A stretch of DNA of 64,000 bases, from NCBI GenBank assembly GCA_036186865.1, contig AP025067.1, forward strand, positions 19,552,055-19,616,054. The letters are read 5' to 3'. Position 1 is the first letter of the stretch, and every line of letters starts with the position of its first letter. Positions 43,525-55,446 of the stretch are shown in pieces. The notes under the pieces were generated by a model that saw nothing but the letters and a program-made list of their open reading frames with translations, was not told where the DNA came from and did no database searches. This DNA comes from Eustoma russellianum (taxonomy: Eukaryota > Streptophyta > Magnoliopsida > Gentianales > Gentianaceae). A program made the position numbers and the translations under genes.

Positions 43525-45742
43525 GTTTAATCAAAACAATTAACGAAAGAAGTAAAAACTATGAGGTAACCAAGTTAGATCACTAGCAAGTAAAATCATA
43601 CTATATCTTCAACAAAACGTAAATTTCTACTTTAAGTTGACAAGTGAATAAACAACAATCTTGGACTATCTAAGATTCAAAGAAAGATAGAAGTCAAGTG
43701 ATGTTTTTAGGCTAAATCAAGAAGCTAAGGGCTTGTTCAATACAATCCTTTAACTTACTTTCAACTTTTATGCACATTCAATTGTGAATAAAGTGAAAAG
43801 GCAGTACATACACACAAGTGTTCAACTAGGGTTTGTTCCATGAACCTTTCAACAACAGTCAATACTTTTGGGTGTAGGTATCTTTTGTTTGCACAATTTT
43901 GGTATTTCCACTTTTGTGAATTTGGATTTTTGTACAAGGCTATATCTCACTTTCTTATGCAATCACTCATACATCTTGCCTCTTGCTTTTTGATGTTAGA
44001 TAGGCTTTTCTCTCAGTTTCTTTCACAAACAAGTCTTTATTATTTTTCTTTAGCTTGGCTTTGTTTGTTTTGTGTGAGTCTACTGCTCACAGCCTTTATG
44101 AGACATTGTTCACGGACTTTTTCGGTTACTTTCACAAGGTTTTGGTGTGTCTTTTGCGAAGTGTTCCTTTAACAACACAAAAAAAACTAATGATATGACA
44201 ACTGTTTCACAATTTTAACACCAAATGTGAATGAAAGTTCAATGCAAGTTTGAAGAAGTGTAAAGACAACAAGATGATAAACGGGGTCGGCAATGTAACA
44301 GTATGGGGCTGGCATTTAGACAACTTGATCCTAAGTAAGAACTTAAGTCCAACAATGTCTTTAACCAATTGAAATAACCCAAAGTAAATATAAACGCAAA
44401 GCCAACGTTAAAACTTGATGTTAATTCTTGTTTTCTTTCAAGTTTACTTCACTTTTTTACGGCTTTAAAGTCAATAAACGTTGATTAATAGTTCAGCAAA
44501 CCTTGGAGTGTTTATATTTGGTTTAATCACTTAAAGTGAGTTTGAGACGGCTTTGATTAAGTTTGAGAAGTTAAAAAAAACAGTTCAAAAGACGTTAAAC
44601 TCAAAACAAGTTGGTAGATGTCGTGTTGTGTTTCAACAATCCACAAACATATGCTTTTCTCTAGTTTATGATATGAACACAAGCTAAAAACATGGCATAA
44701 AATCTGAACTATGTAAAACACAAGATATATATCAAGTTCTAGACTAAATGATGTTGATTTTAGGCAAAGATAAGCTAAAACAAACCAAGTGTTTATACGG
44801 CTAGACAAACTGAAATATACCTTACTCTTTTTGTGTTATTTTCGTGTTAATGGCACAAAAACACTAAACAAACACCAACATATCATATTCTAGCATCTTA
44901 AGATTGTTTGAACAAAGATAAGGGCTGAAATGATAAGGACAAACGAAAAGAAAAACAGTACACACTTTTTAACTAAACACGGCTAAACACAGTTCGTTTT
45001 TGTTTGTTTTTGACTCAAATGACTACAAAACACTAAACAAACGCCAACATAACTTTTTTAAACATCTTAAGGTCGTTTATACAAGGTTATAACAGAAGAT
45101 TACCAGAAGAAACGAACTAGACAATCTGGACATACTTGGCGTATTTTGGGTTTTTCTTTTATCAAACAACAACAAAACTCCCAACAAATGCTAACATAAC
45201 ATATTCAAACATTAAAGAGATGATTGAACAAGTTTTGGGTCGGATTTGATGACAAAAAAACGCAATTTAAATCAGTTTAAACTAGACACAACAATAGTTA
45301 GTAATCGGATAAAAAACAAAAAACCTGCCGGAGGTTCCTTGCACAATTCTGACCTCCAAACGACCATCAAACTTCAAACAAACATTACCACATCATATTT
45401 AAACATGATAGTATTATCATGCAAAATTTGAGAAGAATTGGATAAGAAAACAACACAAAAACAGTTGCTAAACTCAAACTATACGGCAGAAACAAATCAG
45501 TGACACATGGACGTTTTCTTGCTAGTTCAGGTCCCAAACAGTAACAAAAAACCAAAAAACTTCTAGCATAACTTATTTAAACATTAAAGAGATGTTCAAG
45601 AAAGGGCATGGCCAGAAATCACAAGAAGAAAATGTGAAAACAGCAAGACACAAGTCGCGGCTAAAAAACAGTACACAAACAGAAAACAGTTTTAACGATA
45701 GAACAAAAAACGAAGGATATGTGGAGTTAAAGTGTACCTTCG
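43525..45742 (-). other. Leader of element D
   Basis: About 2.2 kb between primer site and gag-like gene. It contains short, A-rich, imperfectly repeated stretches (AAACAAACNCCAACATA / CATATTTAAACAT at roughly 44870, 45030, 45180, 45370 and 45545) and no recognisable domain. Homologous pieces are in H (14000-14417, 51662-52305, 61583-62148). Confidence 0.7.
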
Positions 45743-45754
45743 CTCTAATACCAA
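45743..45754 (-). other. Primer-binding site of element D
   Basis: The minus strand reads TGGTATTAGAGC, one base off the initiator methionine site TGGTATCAGAGC, two bases after the LTR end. Confidence 0.9.
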
Positions 45755-45756
45755 TT

Positions 45757-47170
45757 GAATAAGGAACAAGAAGGGACATTCCTTTAACTCCTTAACACAG
45801 CTTGGAACAAGAATTGGGTGCAACACAACCTTCCTAAAAGACCTTGCAACAAACCAGGTTCTGTTTTGGCATGTGAGATGAACAAGACTAACAAATGGCT
45901 TCAACTCAGTTGGGCAAACCTCAACCCTCCCAAATGATATTCACCCCAAGTATAAAAGCCTACAATCAAGGTTTTTCAAGTCTTGAAGGGATTTCAAAAA
46001 CCCTTGAATCAAAGGAAAAAAACAAGAACAAAGTTCTTGAACAAGAAAGCTCTTGGCTATTCTTAATATATCTCAAAGAAAGTTAACATTGTACACGGTT
46101 TTTGCCCTAGTATTTATAGGAAAATTAAGCTAGAAGACTAAGATATTTTTACATGTAAGGTCCAATGAGAATTAAGGAAGAAAAACTAGTTAACTAAGCT
46201 AGAAAAGCAAGGAAACTCATTGGTGCTGTTTTAGGCAGTTTTCAGCCGATTGTTAGTTTGCTGTGCAACTTGTTTAAAGCATCTTGAATATGATTTGACC
46301 AGCCTAAAACCTTCCTTGTGAAGTCTTCTAATGAACCATGTGTCCTGATTGAGGTCTCAGAACTTGTAGGGTCAAGTTTGAGCTTGTTTTATCAAGTGTG
46401 CAATCTGGAGAGTTTGTCTTCAAGGAGGTAATGCACCTACTTGCTTGGCCTTGGGACCACTCCAACCAACCTAGCAGCTTATTAGACAGTTGTAGGAACA
46501 GTTGGTGAAAACTTGTAGGTGATTCAGTAGCCTCCCGGAGAAAGAGGTTCAAACTGTTTTGGATTATTTGAAGCCCTTCCACTCCAATTCATCAAAAGTG
46601 TATAAGACCAAAGTTGTAGAACCTGAAAAGATCTTGAATTTAGGCACATTTATTTTCTGATTTGGAGCTGGGATGACGGAGATATCACCTGTTGAAGTTT
46701 GTCCAGCTTCGGGATGGGTACCTTTAAAGCAAGCTGGTGACTAAGCAGCTTCATCTTCTAGGCACTGTTTGACATTGATAACGGCTGAATCTGAGAAAGT
46801 GTAACGCACCAAAGTTGTAGATAATTCTCTTAGATTTCACTGAAACTGGAATCAAGTTAATTGGAGTTGTGGTTGAGGAGATATGGCAGTAATACCAACA
46901 GGGTGTCAAGCTGTCTAGTCTTTAATCCATTTCAGCTTTGTGTTTGAACTTTGTTTTGCCTTCAATCATGCTTCGTATGACCTAAAAATTACCTTGAACA
47001 AGCACATACAATATATACAACATGTCCTAAGATATGCTAGACTCAATGAGACATAAACTTGTAGATATGAAAGTCAAGTGACCCTTAAAACGCGTACAAG
47101 TACTATATGTCCTAAAGACCTAACAATGCAATGTTGACATGTGTTGTTGATTTCTCATAGGAGTGCATCA
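45757..47170 (-). repeat. 5' LTR of element D
   Basis: Length 1414 bp. The minus-strand start is TGATGCACTCCTATGAG and the end TTATTCA. The TATA box CCTATAAATA on the minus strand is near 46115. Confidence 0.88.
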
Positions 47171-47635
47171 GAAAATGACTTTATCAAGTTCAAATATCAG
47201 AAGGAAGGTGAAGCTGCTGATCAGCTACCTGCTTGAAGGACCACCTGGAAGCCGCTGGAAATTCAACACATCATATCTCCTTTCTCTCAACTCTAAATCA
47301 AATGTTTCAAAAGCCAAAATTGAAGTTCTTTTAATTATCTACAATATTGATGAGACAAGATTGGGAAAATATGATTGTATGGAACTCAAATGATGTGGAA
47401 CAGTCTGGCGTGTGTTGAAGACACACAACTTGACCCACTTGCAAAATCAGCCTCAAAGCTCAAGCAATCAAGGAGAGAACGCCAATCTACTTACAAGGAA
47501 CATCAAGGGGAATAATATGGGAGATTTATGGCTGGTCCAATGAGGAGAAAGGGTTCAAGACAACTTGCAAAAGACTTAAAATTCGGATGAACATTTCTGC
47601 CAGCAACAGAATTTCTTCGTTCTATACCTGTTTCC
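47171..47635 (+). repeat. 3' LTR of element C, part 3 of 4
   Basis: Continues from 35486 across D: GAAAATGACTTTATCAAG matches the LTR at 14800. Interrupted by an RTE LINE at about 47620-47640. Confidence 0.8.
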
Positions 47636-48460
47636 ATTTTGTTGTATGTTGTGTATAATATATCAACCTTCACCCAGGTCGCCGTCGCCGTCGCCGCCTG
47701 TGCCCTTGTGACTTCAAGATCATCTTTCCCGGTAAAATATCTCGAGCAAAATCAAGAATTTTCAGGTAATTTCAAGATCATCTTTCCAGGTAAAATATCT
47801 CGAGGTTAAGAGGCAGTGAGATTTTCTTTCTCCTCCCAAATTTCTCTCGAGTACTCGATTTTTGTCTTTCTCGCCCGCCATTGATTGTTTTCTTTTTCCT
47901 ATTTTTAATCGATACATGTAACGTACATCAAAGGCAGGTATCTTCTTTTAATCGTGCTTACAATTTGTTGTTTTCACTGAAGATGATTTACTGGCTACAT
48001 GATTAACTTGTGTTGATTTCGCCCACACTTTGTATTTTAATATTTTTTGATGTCTTTACAAGTATTTCAAGATTTTGATTTGAGGGTTGACACTCTTCTC
48101 TTTCTGTTTCATCTCCGGTTCCACATCCTTAGCTTTTGAAAATTAACTCAATTCATTTTAGTCATTCACTATTTCTTGAATTGTTTCCGTTTGAGGGCTC
48201 CTTCATTTTCTTGAAATTCATATTCATCCTATATGTGTATTGATTCTTAGAGCTAACACATAGGATTCTTGAGCAATTTTTCCTCTCCAAAAGATTCAGA
48301 GCTACTGAATTCTTCAAATTCTTGCTCAAGAATTTAACGCGCAAATCGCACTCAGTTTCAAGTGAATTTAGTGGCAAACTTTCGGTTTCAGTAGCATATT
48401 TGAAGATTTGGTTTTAATTACAAATATTGCTAGAAGTAGTCATGACGATTCAGTGAGACC

Positions 48461-49431
48461 ATGCCTAGGGAAGAGGGGTGTAGGAAAGAGGAAGTGGTCG
48501 ATAGTTTACGTGTAGCTTCTTGGAATATCGGAACTCTAAGTGGTAAATTGTTGGAAGTTGTATATGTACTTAAGAGGCGTAGGATAGATGTAGCATGCCT
48601 CCAGGAGACCAGATGGAAGGGGAACAAAGGTAAAGAGTGTAATGGGTATAAGTTGCTGTATTCGGGGTCCGATGAGACCAAGAATTGGGTAGGATTTCTA
48701 GTAAAGTTAGAATTATAAACGAAAGTGATCGATGTGACAAGATATAATGATAGAATTATGGTGTTAAAATTAGTATTAAACAGGGAGGTGATGGCAGTGA
48801 TTTGAGCCTACGCACCACAAGTGGGACTAGGAGAACAAGAGAAGAAAGAATTTTGGGATTGCTTAGATGTCGTATTGAAGTCAATACCTAGGGAGAAATG
48901 GATTTGTATAGGGGTGATTCTAATGGTCACATTAGAAAGGATACCGATGGTTTTCAGTTGGCACATGGCGGGTTTGGGTTGGAGATAGAAACAAGCAGGG
49001 TAGGGATCTGCTAGACCTTGCGCTGGCTCATGACCTAAGGAATTATAAATTCATTCTTTAAGAAAAAAGAATCACATTTGATCACTTTTAGCAGCGGAGG
49101 ACGCAACATGCATATTGACTATTTTCTGATGAGATGTGAAGACCAGAGGTTGTGGAGGGACTGTGAGGTTATACCAGGGGAGACAGTAGTGACGCAACAT
49201 CATTTACTAGTCCTAGTTATAGCTTTGAGCCAAAAGCTGAGCACGAAGGTTAGAAAATTACCACCCATGATTCGATGGGAAAGTATGAAAGACGAAAAAA
49301 TTAATATATTTAGAGACAATGTCATCTCGGCGACATCAGGTCCACCAATTGAGGACACAAACCAGATGTGGGAGGCTATAGCGACTACCATTACTCACGC
49401 GGCGAGGGAAACTCTTGGGGTAACAACATGA
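48461..49431 (+). pseudogene. RTE LINE endonuclease domain (broken)
   Basis: The open segment at 48461-48718 has VASWNIGTLSGK, RRIDVACLQETRWKG and YKLLYSG, the N-terminal active-site region of an endonuclease/exonuclease/phosphatase domain. Stops and shifts cover 48719-49077. The segment 49078-49431 has a HIDYFLMR..D and VIPGETVVTQHHLLV stretch, which is the C-terminal end of the domain. It would nick target DNA to prime reverse transcription. It is not functional here. Confidence 0.85.
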
Positions 49432-49895
49432 AAGACAACCATACATAAAGAGGCATGGTGGTGGAACGAGGATGTGCAGCAAAAAATAAGGAATAAGTAA
49501 AAGAGTTTTAGGGAGGTGTTAAGCTGCATAGAGGGGGAGAAGAAAGAGAGAGTGAGGGAGAACTACAAAATCGCCAGGAAGAAGGCAGTGACGGAGGCAA
49601 AGAACGCAGTCTATAAAAGGATGTATAAAAGATTAGAAACAAAAGACGGAGAGCGTGACATGTCAAGATTGCAAAAGCTAGAGATCGAAAGAGGCAAGAC
49701 CTAGGAGTCGTGAAGTTTATAAAGAGAGAAGATAGACATGTTTTAGTCAAAGAACAAGACATCAAGGGGCAATAGCAAGCATACTTTCACAACCTTTTCA
49801 ACAGCGGAAGGGTCGACTACGAAGAAAGAGAAAATATCTCTACCCAAAAACAACAACATAACAACTGCGATTGTCGTAGCATCACACAAAGAGAG

Positions 49896-50071
49896 GTGAA
49901 GAGAGCACTTAAGAAGATGGGAAGAGCTAAGGCTGTTGGCTTAGATAACATATCCATTGAGGTGTGGAAGTGTTTGAGAGATGAGGTGGTTCAATGGCTA
50001 ACTACTCTATTCAACCTTATTTTCAAAATAGGGAAAATGCCAGATGAGTGGAGAAGGAGTGTAGTGGTCTC
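49896..50071 (+). pseudogene. RTE LINE reverse transcriptase, N-terminal fragment
   Basis: VKRALKKMGRAKAVGLDNISIE (shown in parts: ALKKMGRAKAVGLDN and EVWKCL) and MPDEWRRSVVV match the start of RTE reverse transcriptases. Homology stops at 50071, where a CRM-like LTR fragment begins. The catalytic core (YADD region) is missing. Confidence 0.8.
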
Positions 50072-50450
50072 CAAGGCTGATAGGCACGATTTCTAGGCTA
50101 TAAATAAGGCCCTTGGGGCGTGTATTGACACAACTTTGGATGAATAAAAATTCTTGATGTTTTCTTCACTTCTTGTGAGACTTTTTTTTTGGTTTTGCAT
50201 TAAAGACATAAGTTAAGATCCTTCAAAGTTGAGCATTTTGAAGGTGTTGCCATTGCTTAAAGGTGCCATCTAGGAGGGCCATTGTGGTTTGCCTGACCAA
50301 CGACCATCTTGAAGTGTTGGTTCTTGCTCGTTGGAACCATACGTTTGTTTCACTAAGGAAGCAAGGGGAAGTCTTCTTTCTTGTGCCTAACCCTTTGTGA
50401 AAGGACGTTTGTAAGGTGGAATTGTTGGAGCCCACGTCTTGCACGCATCA
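50072..50450 (+). repeat. CRM-like LTR fragment inside the RTE LINE
   Basis: Matches the last 380 bp of the G LTR (53361-53740), from AAGGCTGATA to CTTGCACGCATCA. Its 5' part is missing. No target duplication is evident, since AAGGC on the left is not repeated on the right. Confidence 0.8.
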
Positions 50451-50863
50451 GGGTGGCAGTGCGGCCGGCAATGTTATATGGAACAGACTGCTGGGCTATC
50501 AAAAGGACGTAGTCATAGAAGATGGAAGTGGCAGAGATGAGAATGCTGAGGTGGATGTATGGGCATACAAGGCTAGACAGGATAAGAAATGAGGTATACA
50601 GAGAAAGGTTAGGGGTGGCTAGTATAGCAGATAAGATAAGAGAAGGAAGACTTAGATGGTTTGGGCATGTCAAGAGGAGACAGGCAACAGCGTCTGTCAG
50701 AGAAATTGAAAGCCTCAATCTAGAAGGAAAGAGGAATAAGGGCAGACCCAAACTGAAGTGGGATGAGCAGATTAAGCGTGACTTACTAGAGTTGCACCTC
50801 TTTGAGGACATTGTCCAGGATAGGAGTTCATGGAGGCAGATGATTAAGGTTAAGGAGGGGTAG
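50451..50863 (+). pseudogene. RTE LINE C-terminal region
   Basis: VAVRPAMLYGTDCWAIKR, then open from 50522: VAEMRMLRWMYGHTR, LRWFGHVKRR and GRPKLKWDE, the highly characteristic C-terminus of plant RTE elements. A stop (TAG at about 50512) lies near the start. Confidence 0.85.
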
Positions 50864-51194
50864 ACAGGATATAGGGGAGCCCTAGAGGATTAGATAGTAT
50901 TTACACAGTATATTGACTTTACACTTTTTTCCAGTATTTGTCTTTTAACTATTTGTGCGTATGCACTGTTATGACTATTTTAATATCGGGAGATTTCCGT
51001 TTATGTTTAATAAAATCCCTTCACTAGTACATATTCCTATTATTGTGCTACTTCTGCATGTACATATAGAGCCGGGGGTCTCACTAAAAGCAAACTCTCT
51101 ATCCCTTGGGATGGAGGTATTGTTTGTCTGCCGCTCACCCTCTCCAGACCCTAGCGATAGCTTTTGCTGTCATTGGGATATAATGGGTATGATA

Positions 51195-51214
51195 TTGTTG
51201 TTGTTGTTGTTGTT
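51195..51214 (+). repeat. (TTG)n 3' tail of RTE LINE
   Basis: About six TTG units marking the element's 3' end. Confidence 0.85.
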
Positions 51215-51661
51215 ACTTGTAACTTTCTTCAAACATCATTTTTTCAGCCATTGATTTCATTGGCTATTAGTTAGGTTCATATATGATTGTTTTTCTTAGA
51301 TTTATCCCATAAATAGCCATTTTCCCTTGTAAAAGATAACCAATTCATCAATATAAACGTCAGCTAAGAGCTTCCTTTTTTTCATTCAAGACTTTGTCTT
51401 GCTTTCCCTTGATTCAAGGGCTTTTGGATCCTTTCAGGGCTTGAACAACCTTGTTTGTAAGCTTATATACTTGGGTGAATATCATTTGGGAGAGTTGAGG
51501 CTTTCCTAGATGAGTTGAAGCCATTTGTTAACCATTGTTCAACAATCGGCCAAAATAGATGCAGATTGATGCAAGTTGAGCTGGGAGCTTGTTGTGCTTC
51601 ATCCTATCTTCTCTAAGCTGGTTAAGGAGTTAAATAAAGGTCCCTTCTTGTTCCTTCATCA
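51215..51661 (+). repeat. 3' LTR of element C, part 4 of 4
   Basis: From ACTTGTAACTTTC to CCTTCATCA, collinear with 11289-11736. Followed by the GCAAT duplication. Confidence 0.85.
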
Positions 51662-52305
51662 GCAATCACTCATGCGTCTTGCCTCTTGCTTTTTGACGTT
51701 AGATAGGCTTTTTCTCTCAGTTTCTTTCACAAACAAGCCGTATTTTCTTTCTTTGTGTTTTTGGCTTTGTTTGTTTTTGTGAGGCTACTGCTCACGGCCT
51801 TTAACAACACATAAGAACATTATTGGACAACTATTTCACAATTTTAACAATGAAATATGAATAATAGTTCAATGCAAGTTTGAAGAAATGTAAAGACAAC
51901 AAGATGATATAACAGGGTTGGCAATATAACAAAATGGGTTTGAAATATAAGCAACTGATTCCTAAGTAAGAACTTAAGTCCAATAAAGTTTCTAATCAAT
52001 TGAAATCAACCCAAAGTAAATGTTAACGTATAGTCAACGTTTGAAGATTGATGTTAGGTCTTGTTATCTTCCAAATTTGCTTCACCTTTTTCACGGCTTT
52101 AAGTCAAGAGACGTATCAATTCAAAGGTTAAGCCAACCTTGCAGCATTTATCTTTGTTAATGACTTAAAGTGAGTTAAGACGGCTTCTTTAGTTTGCAAC
52201 GGGCAACACTTTGTCTAAAACTTCTTAAACGAATGTTAGTGATCAAATGATTTCAACTCTCGGCTTTGTTTCAAAAACAGTTTTGTGTTTTGTTATTTAA
52301 GTGAG
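51662..52305 (-). mobile_element. Element H, segment 2 (leader)
   Basis: Continues from 14417. Matches D leader 43966-44540 (CACTCAT, CTTGCCTCTTGCTTTTTGA). Cut by element G at GTGAG. Confidence 0.75.
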
Positions 52306-53740
52306 TGATGAGGATAGGGGATCCCATCAAGAGGTCACGGATCCTATGACAAGAAGGAGGGCAAGAGAACTTGGACATCAAGTTGGAACCTTCTTGTACA
52401 AGTATGTTCAAGATGAACCTAAGGCTCATTGGGTTCATCTCATGGAGCCCGCATGGTGAACGTGTTCTCCCACCCCAAAACGTGTGTTATTTTTCTTTTG
52501 AATTTTATCTTATTTTCTTGTGATTCTTGTGTTATGTGTTTGCCTTGTAGGTAAGTAGGTGTACTCAAATTACAAGCCAAATGGAGGTCCAAAAATGGAT
52601 AAGGGGCGTGTGTTTCAAAAAGGGAGACAAAAGGAATGTTGTCTTCAAAGGAATGATTGTCTCCGCAAAGATAAGTTCAAATGTGGTCTAAGATGGAATT
52701 CCTTTTCAAATTGAACTCAAAATCATCTCCCACCATCAACAAAGAGGTCGGCCATTATAAGTGCAAGGATGGAGATCAAATTGAATTTAAACTTGAAGTT
52801 AAACTTGAATTTAAATCCAACCATGATTTGAATTCAAGTTTCAACCAATTTGAGACTTAGATTTCAAGAAGTTCTCAGCCATTATCTTGAGCCATTTCAC
52901 ACGCCATCTTGGAGATAAAGAAAAGGATAGATCACAATTTAAATTGAATCTAAGTTTGAATTCAAATTCAAACTCAATTTGAATTCAATCTTCAACCATC
53001 CTTTGAAGTCAATTCCAATCACTTTATCATCATCAAATCAGATTTCAAATCACCCTCATCACACATCTTCAACACGGATGGAAGGAGTGAAGAAGATGAT
53101 CAACAACCAATTCAAATTCAAACTCAATTTGGATTCAAACTTCAACCAATCTTTGAATTCAACTCCAACCACTTTATCATCATCAAATCAGGTCTCAAAC
53201 ACCTTCATGGACTCATCACCCACGGCTGGATGGAAGAAGTTGGGAACCTACAAGCATTTGAAAGTTTAGCTAGGATTTGTCTTAATTTTGAATTCAAACA
53301 AATTCTCAATTTTAAATACTTGTTAGCTAGTTTTATTTGAAATAATTTCTACCTATTCTAAGGCTGATAAGGAACGAATTTCAGCCTATAAATAGGGGCC
53401 CTTAGGCATATGGAATGAACAACTTTGGATGAATAAAAATTCTTGATATTTTCTTCACTTCTTGTGAGACTTTGTTTTCTTGGTTTTACATTAAAAACCT
53501 AAGTTAAGATCCTTCAAAGTTGAGCATTTTGAAGGTGTTTCCATTGCTTAAAGGTGCCATCCAGGAGGGCCTTTGTGGTTTGCCTAATCAACGACCATCT
53601 TAAAGTGTTGGTTCTTGCTCGTTTGAACCATACGTTTATTTCACTAAGGAAGCAAGTGGAAGTCTTCTTCCTTGTGCCTAACACTTTGTAAAGGACGTTT
53701 GGAAGGTGGAATTGTTGGAGCCTACGTCTTGCACGCATCA
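52306..53740 (+). repeat. 5' LTR of G
   Basis: 1435 bp, TGATGAGGATAGG to CTTGCACGCATCA. The first 150 bp encode a CR-like tail without a stop: DEDRGSHQEVTDPMTRRR onward to HLMEPAW (stop at 52457-52459). An AATTCAAA-rich block occupies about 52760-53330. TATA box AGCCTATAAATAGGGG near 53382. Confidence 0.92.
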
Positions 53741-53743
53741 AAT

Positions 53744-53756
53744 TGGTATCATAGCC
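53744..53756 (+). other. Primer-binding site of G
   Basis: TGGTATCATAGCC, near-match to the initiator methionine site, three bases after the LTR. Confidence 0.85.
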
Positions 53757-54725
53757 AGGTTACTCTATTCCACCGTCTTCTATCATTTTCTTTTCTTTTG
53801 AGTCTATTCATTTCAAGTCCAGTCTTGAGTCCTTCTTCTACACCATTCTTCACATCATTTGTGTCTCTCACGTATAAAAAATGTCCAAGATTATTTTTGA
53901 GTCTTTACTTTTTGCTGCATCTTGTTATCCATCATTCAAATGTCATTTCTTTTTCAATTTTGGCGTCACATCTGATTTGTGTCATTCAAACTTGAACAAA
54001 TTAGGGTTTGTTGCATTTAGGTCACATTCAGCTTTCTTTTAACACTACAACCATCAGCCTATAAAGCCACCTCGGTTTCAAATCATCTTGTTGCTACCGA
54101 AGCTTTTAGTTGGTGATGATTGTATGCATCTTGTGATTCACATTGTGATTGATTTCATGCTTTAAATCCAGCTAGTCATACGTGTGTTTGTCTTCACAAG
54201 TCATTTTCAACTCCAACAAAACCTTAAGCAATTCCTAATCCCCCCGGCCCAAGAAAAACCACCCAACCCGACCCTAAAACTCACCAACCTGATTCCAACA
54301 TACCTTATCTACTCTCTTAACAAAAAGCCCCCAACCAATTTTTCCCAGCAAAGTTCGAATCAACAGTTCCCAACTCATTCAAAAAAACCCTAACCCTAGA
54401 ATTTGAACTTTGTTCAATTCCATCCTAAAACCATCCACTACCCAAATTGACCACACATATCTTCAATTACTAATCCAAATAGCCCATATATACCATCCAT
54501 CCAGCTCCCAAAACTCCAATCCCTCAAAGACCCAAAACGACAAAAATCCCCAAATTGAAAACCCTAACCCTAACCCTAATTCTTTCCAACCGCAACTTCC
54601 CTCACTTCCAAGGTTATTTTACTGCAATTGAAGGTAGTACACCGCAATTCAAAGTCATTGCACTATTCTGCTCAAAAACGAAAAAATCATAGGGCAAAAG
54701 CAGAAATTCCAATTCTGCCCCTAGT

Positions 54726-54768
<43 letters not shown>

Positions 54769-55446
54769 CTGAACCTTGATTGCGTTGCAAACAGCAAGAA
54801 AGGAAAAAAGAAACAAAAGAAAAAGAGAAAAGAAAAAGGGGAAAACATTTGTGCAACACCTGAAATTTGTTTGGTGCAAATTGACACAACCTTGGATACC
54901 ATCTTTCATTTCACTATATATATACCGTCTTTCCCATATTCATTCTCCTTATACTGATCTTCTTGAACCAATCACACACTTGGGTGCTCGATAATTGCAT
55001 GACTTGAACTATTTTGTGGATAGTAAGTGCATAGAATCAAAATTAACAAAAGATTGCCCACGGCAACCCTTAGTTCATCTTTGGTTCAGCCTTAAACATA
55101 AATTTTGGTTGCTTAATTTCTTTGAATCTTAGTAGAAAAGTTCAAGTTTGTTTCCGTTTCTCTTGATTCTGTTTTGATACTATTTGGTGCAAATTGAAAG
55201 CAAAAGGGAGAAACAAGTGAAGATCGTTGTGATTTGGAAAAGCATTGGCAAACACTTTCTTAATTGATCGCTTTGAATCTTATTAACTTCAGGTTTTCCA
55301 AGAAACAAAGCGGTAAGAGAGTGGAAAGAAGAGAAAGAGGAGTGTTCATATTTTGTTTTTACTAATCACTTAATGTTTGCTTGTCTTTGTGTTAGTTTGC
55401 TTCTTTTCTTTTCTTTTCGTTTTCGTTTGATCACTATAGATAAAAT
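53757..55446 (+). other. Untranslated leader of G
   Basis: 1.7 kb without a recognisable coding region. Contains telomere-like CCCTAA repeats (54558-54580) and a 37-bp TA run (54728-54764). Conserved with the leader of F. Confidence 0.8.
54728..54764. repeat. (TA)n microsatellite
   Basis: 37 bp of uninterrupted alternating TA in the leader of G. A shorter run sits at the matching place in F (37688-37710). Confidence 0.95.

Larger units (their letters stand above)
35487..47170 (-). mobile_element. Element D, non-autonomous gag-like LTR retrotransposon (minus strand)
   Basis: On the minus strand the order is: 5' LTR 47170-45757, primer site 45754-45743, 2.2-kb leader, gag-like gene 43524-~42260, purine tract 42071-42056, and 3' LTR 42055-35487 interrupted by E and F. 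Flanks TAAAA (35482-35486) and GAAAA (47171-47175) form a target duplication with one mismatch. Host LTR sequence of C is collinear across them. Both LTR ends, primer site and purine tract are present, so structurally it is the most complete family member here. Confidence 0.8.
47640..51214 (+). mobile_element. RTE-type LINE, decayed
   Basis: It contains an apurinic-type endonuclease N-terminus, an RT N-terminal segment and the typical RTE C-terminal segment in order, and ends in (TTG)6 (51195-51214), as plant RTE elements do. The 5' region has GTCGCC repeats (about 47678-47698) and a 58-bp-spaced duplication containing TTCAAGATCATCTTTCC (47713 and 47771). Host LTR sequence resumes at 51215 with ACTTGTAACTTTC. 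The left boundary is uncertain, and a clear target duplication was not found. Confidence 0.75.
14418..51661 (+). mobile_element. Element C, non-autonomous gag-like LTR retrotransposon expanded by nested insertions
   Basis: The ends are TGATGCACTCC at 14418 and TCATCA at 51661, flanked by a perfect 5-bp duplication GCAAT (14413-14417 and 51662-51666). On both sides the flanking DNA is the same minus-strand element H. C's own sequence is 14418-17305, 20349-20710, 35402-35486, 47171-~47635 and 51215-51661. The rest is later insertions: a solo SIRE-like LTR, a SIRE-like element with an L1, element D with E and F, and an RTE LINE. The native length is about 7.2 kb. Confidence 0.8.
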
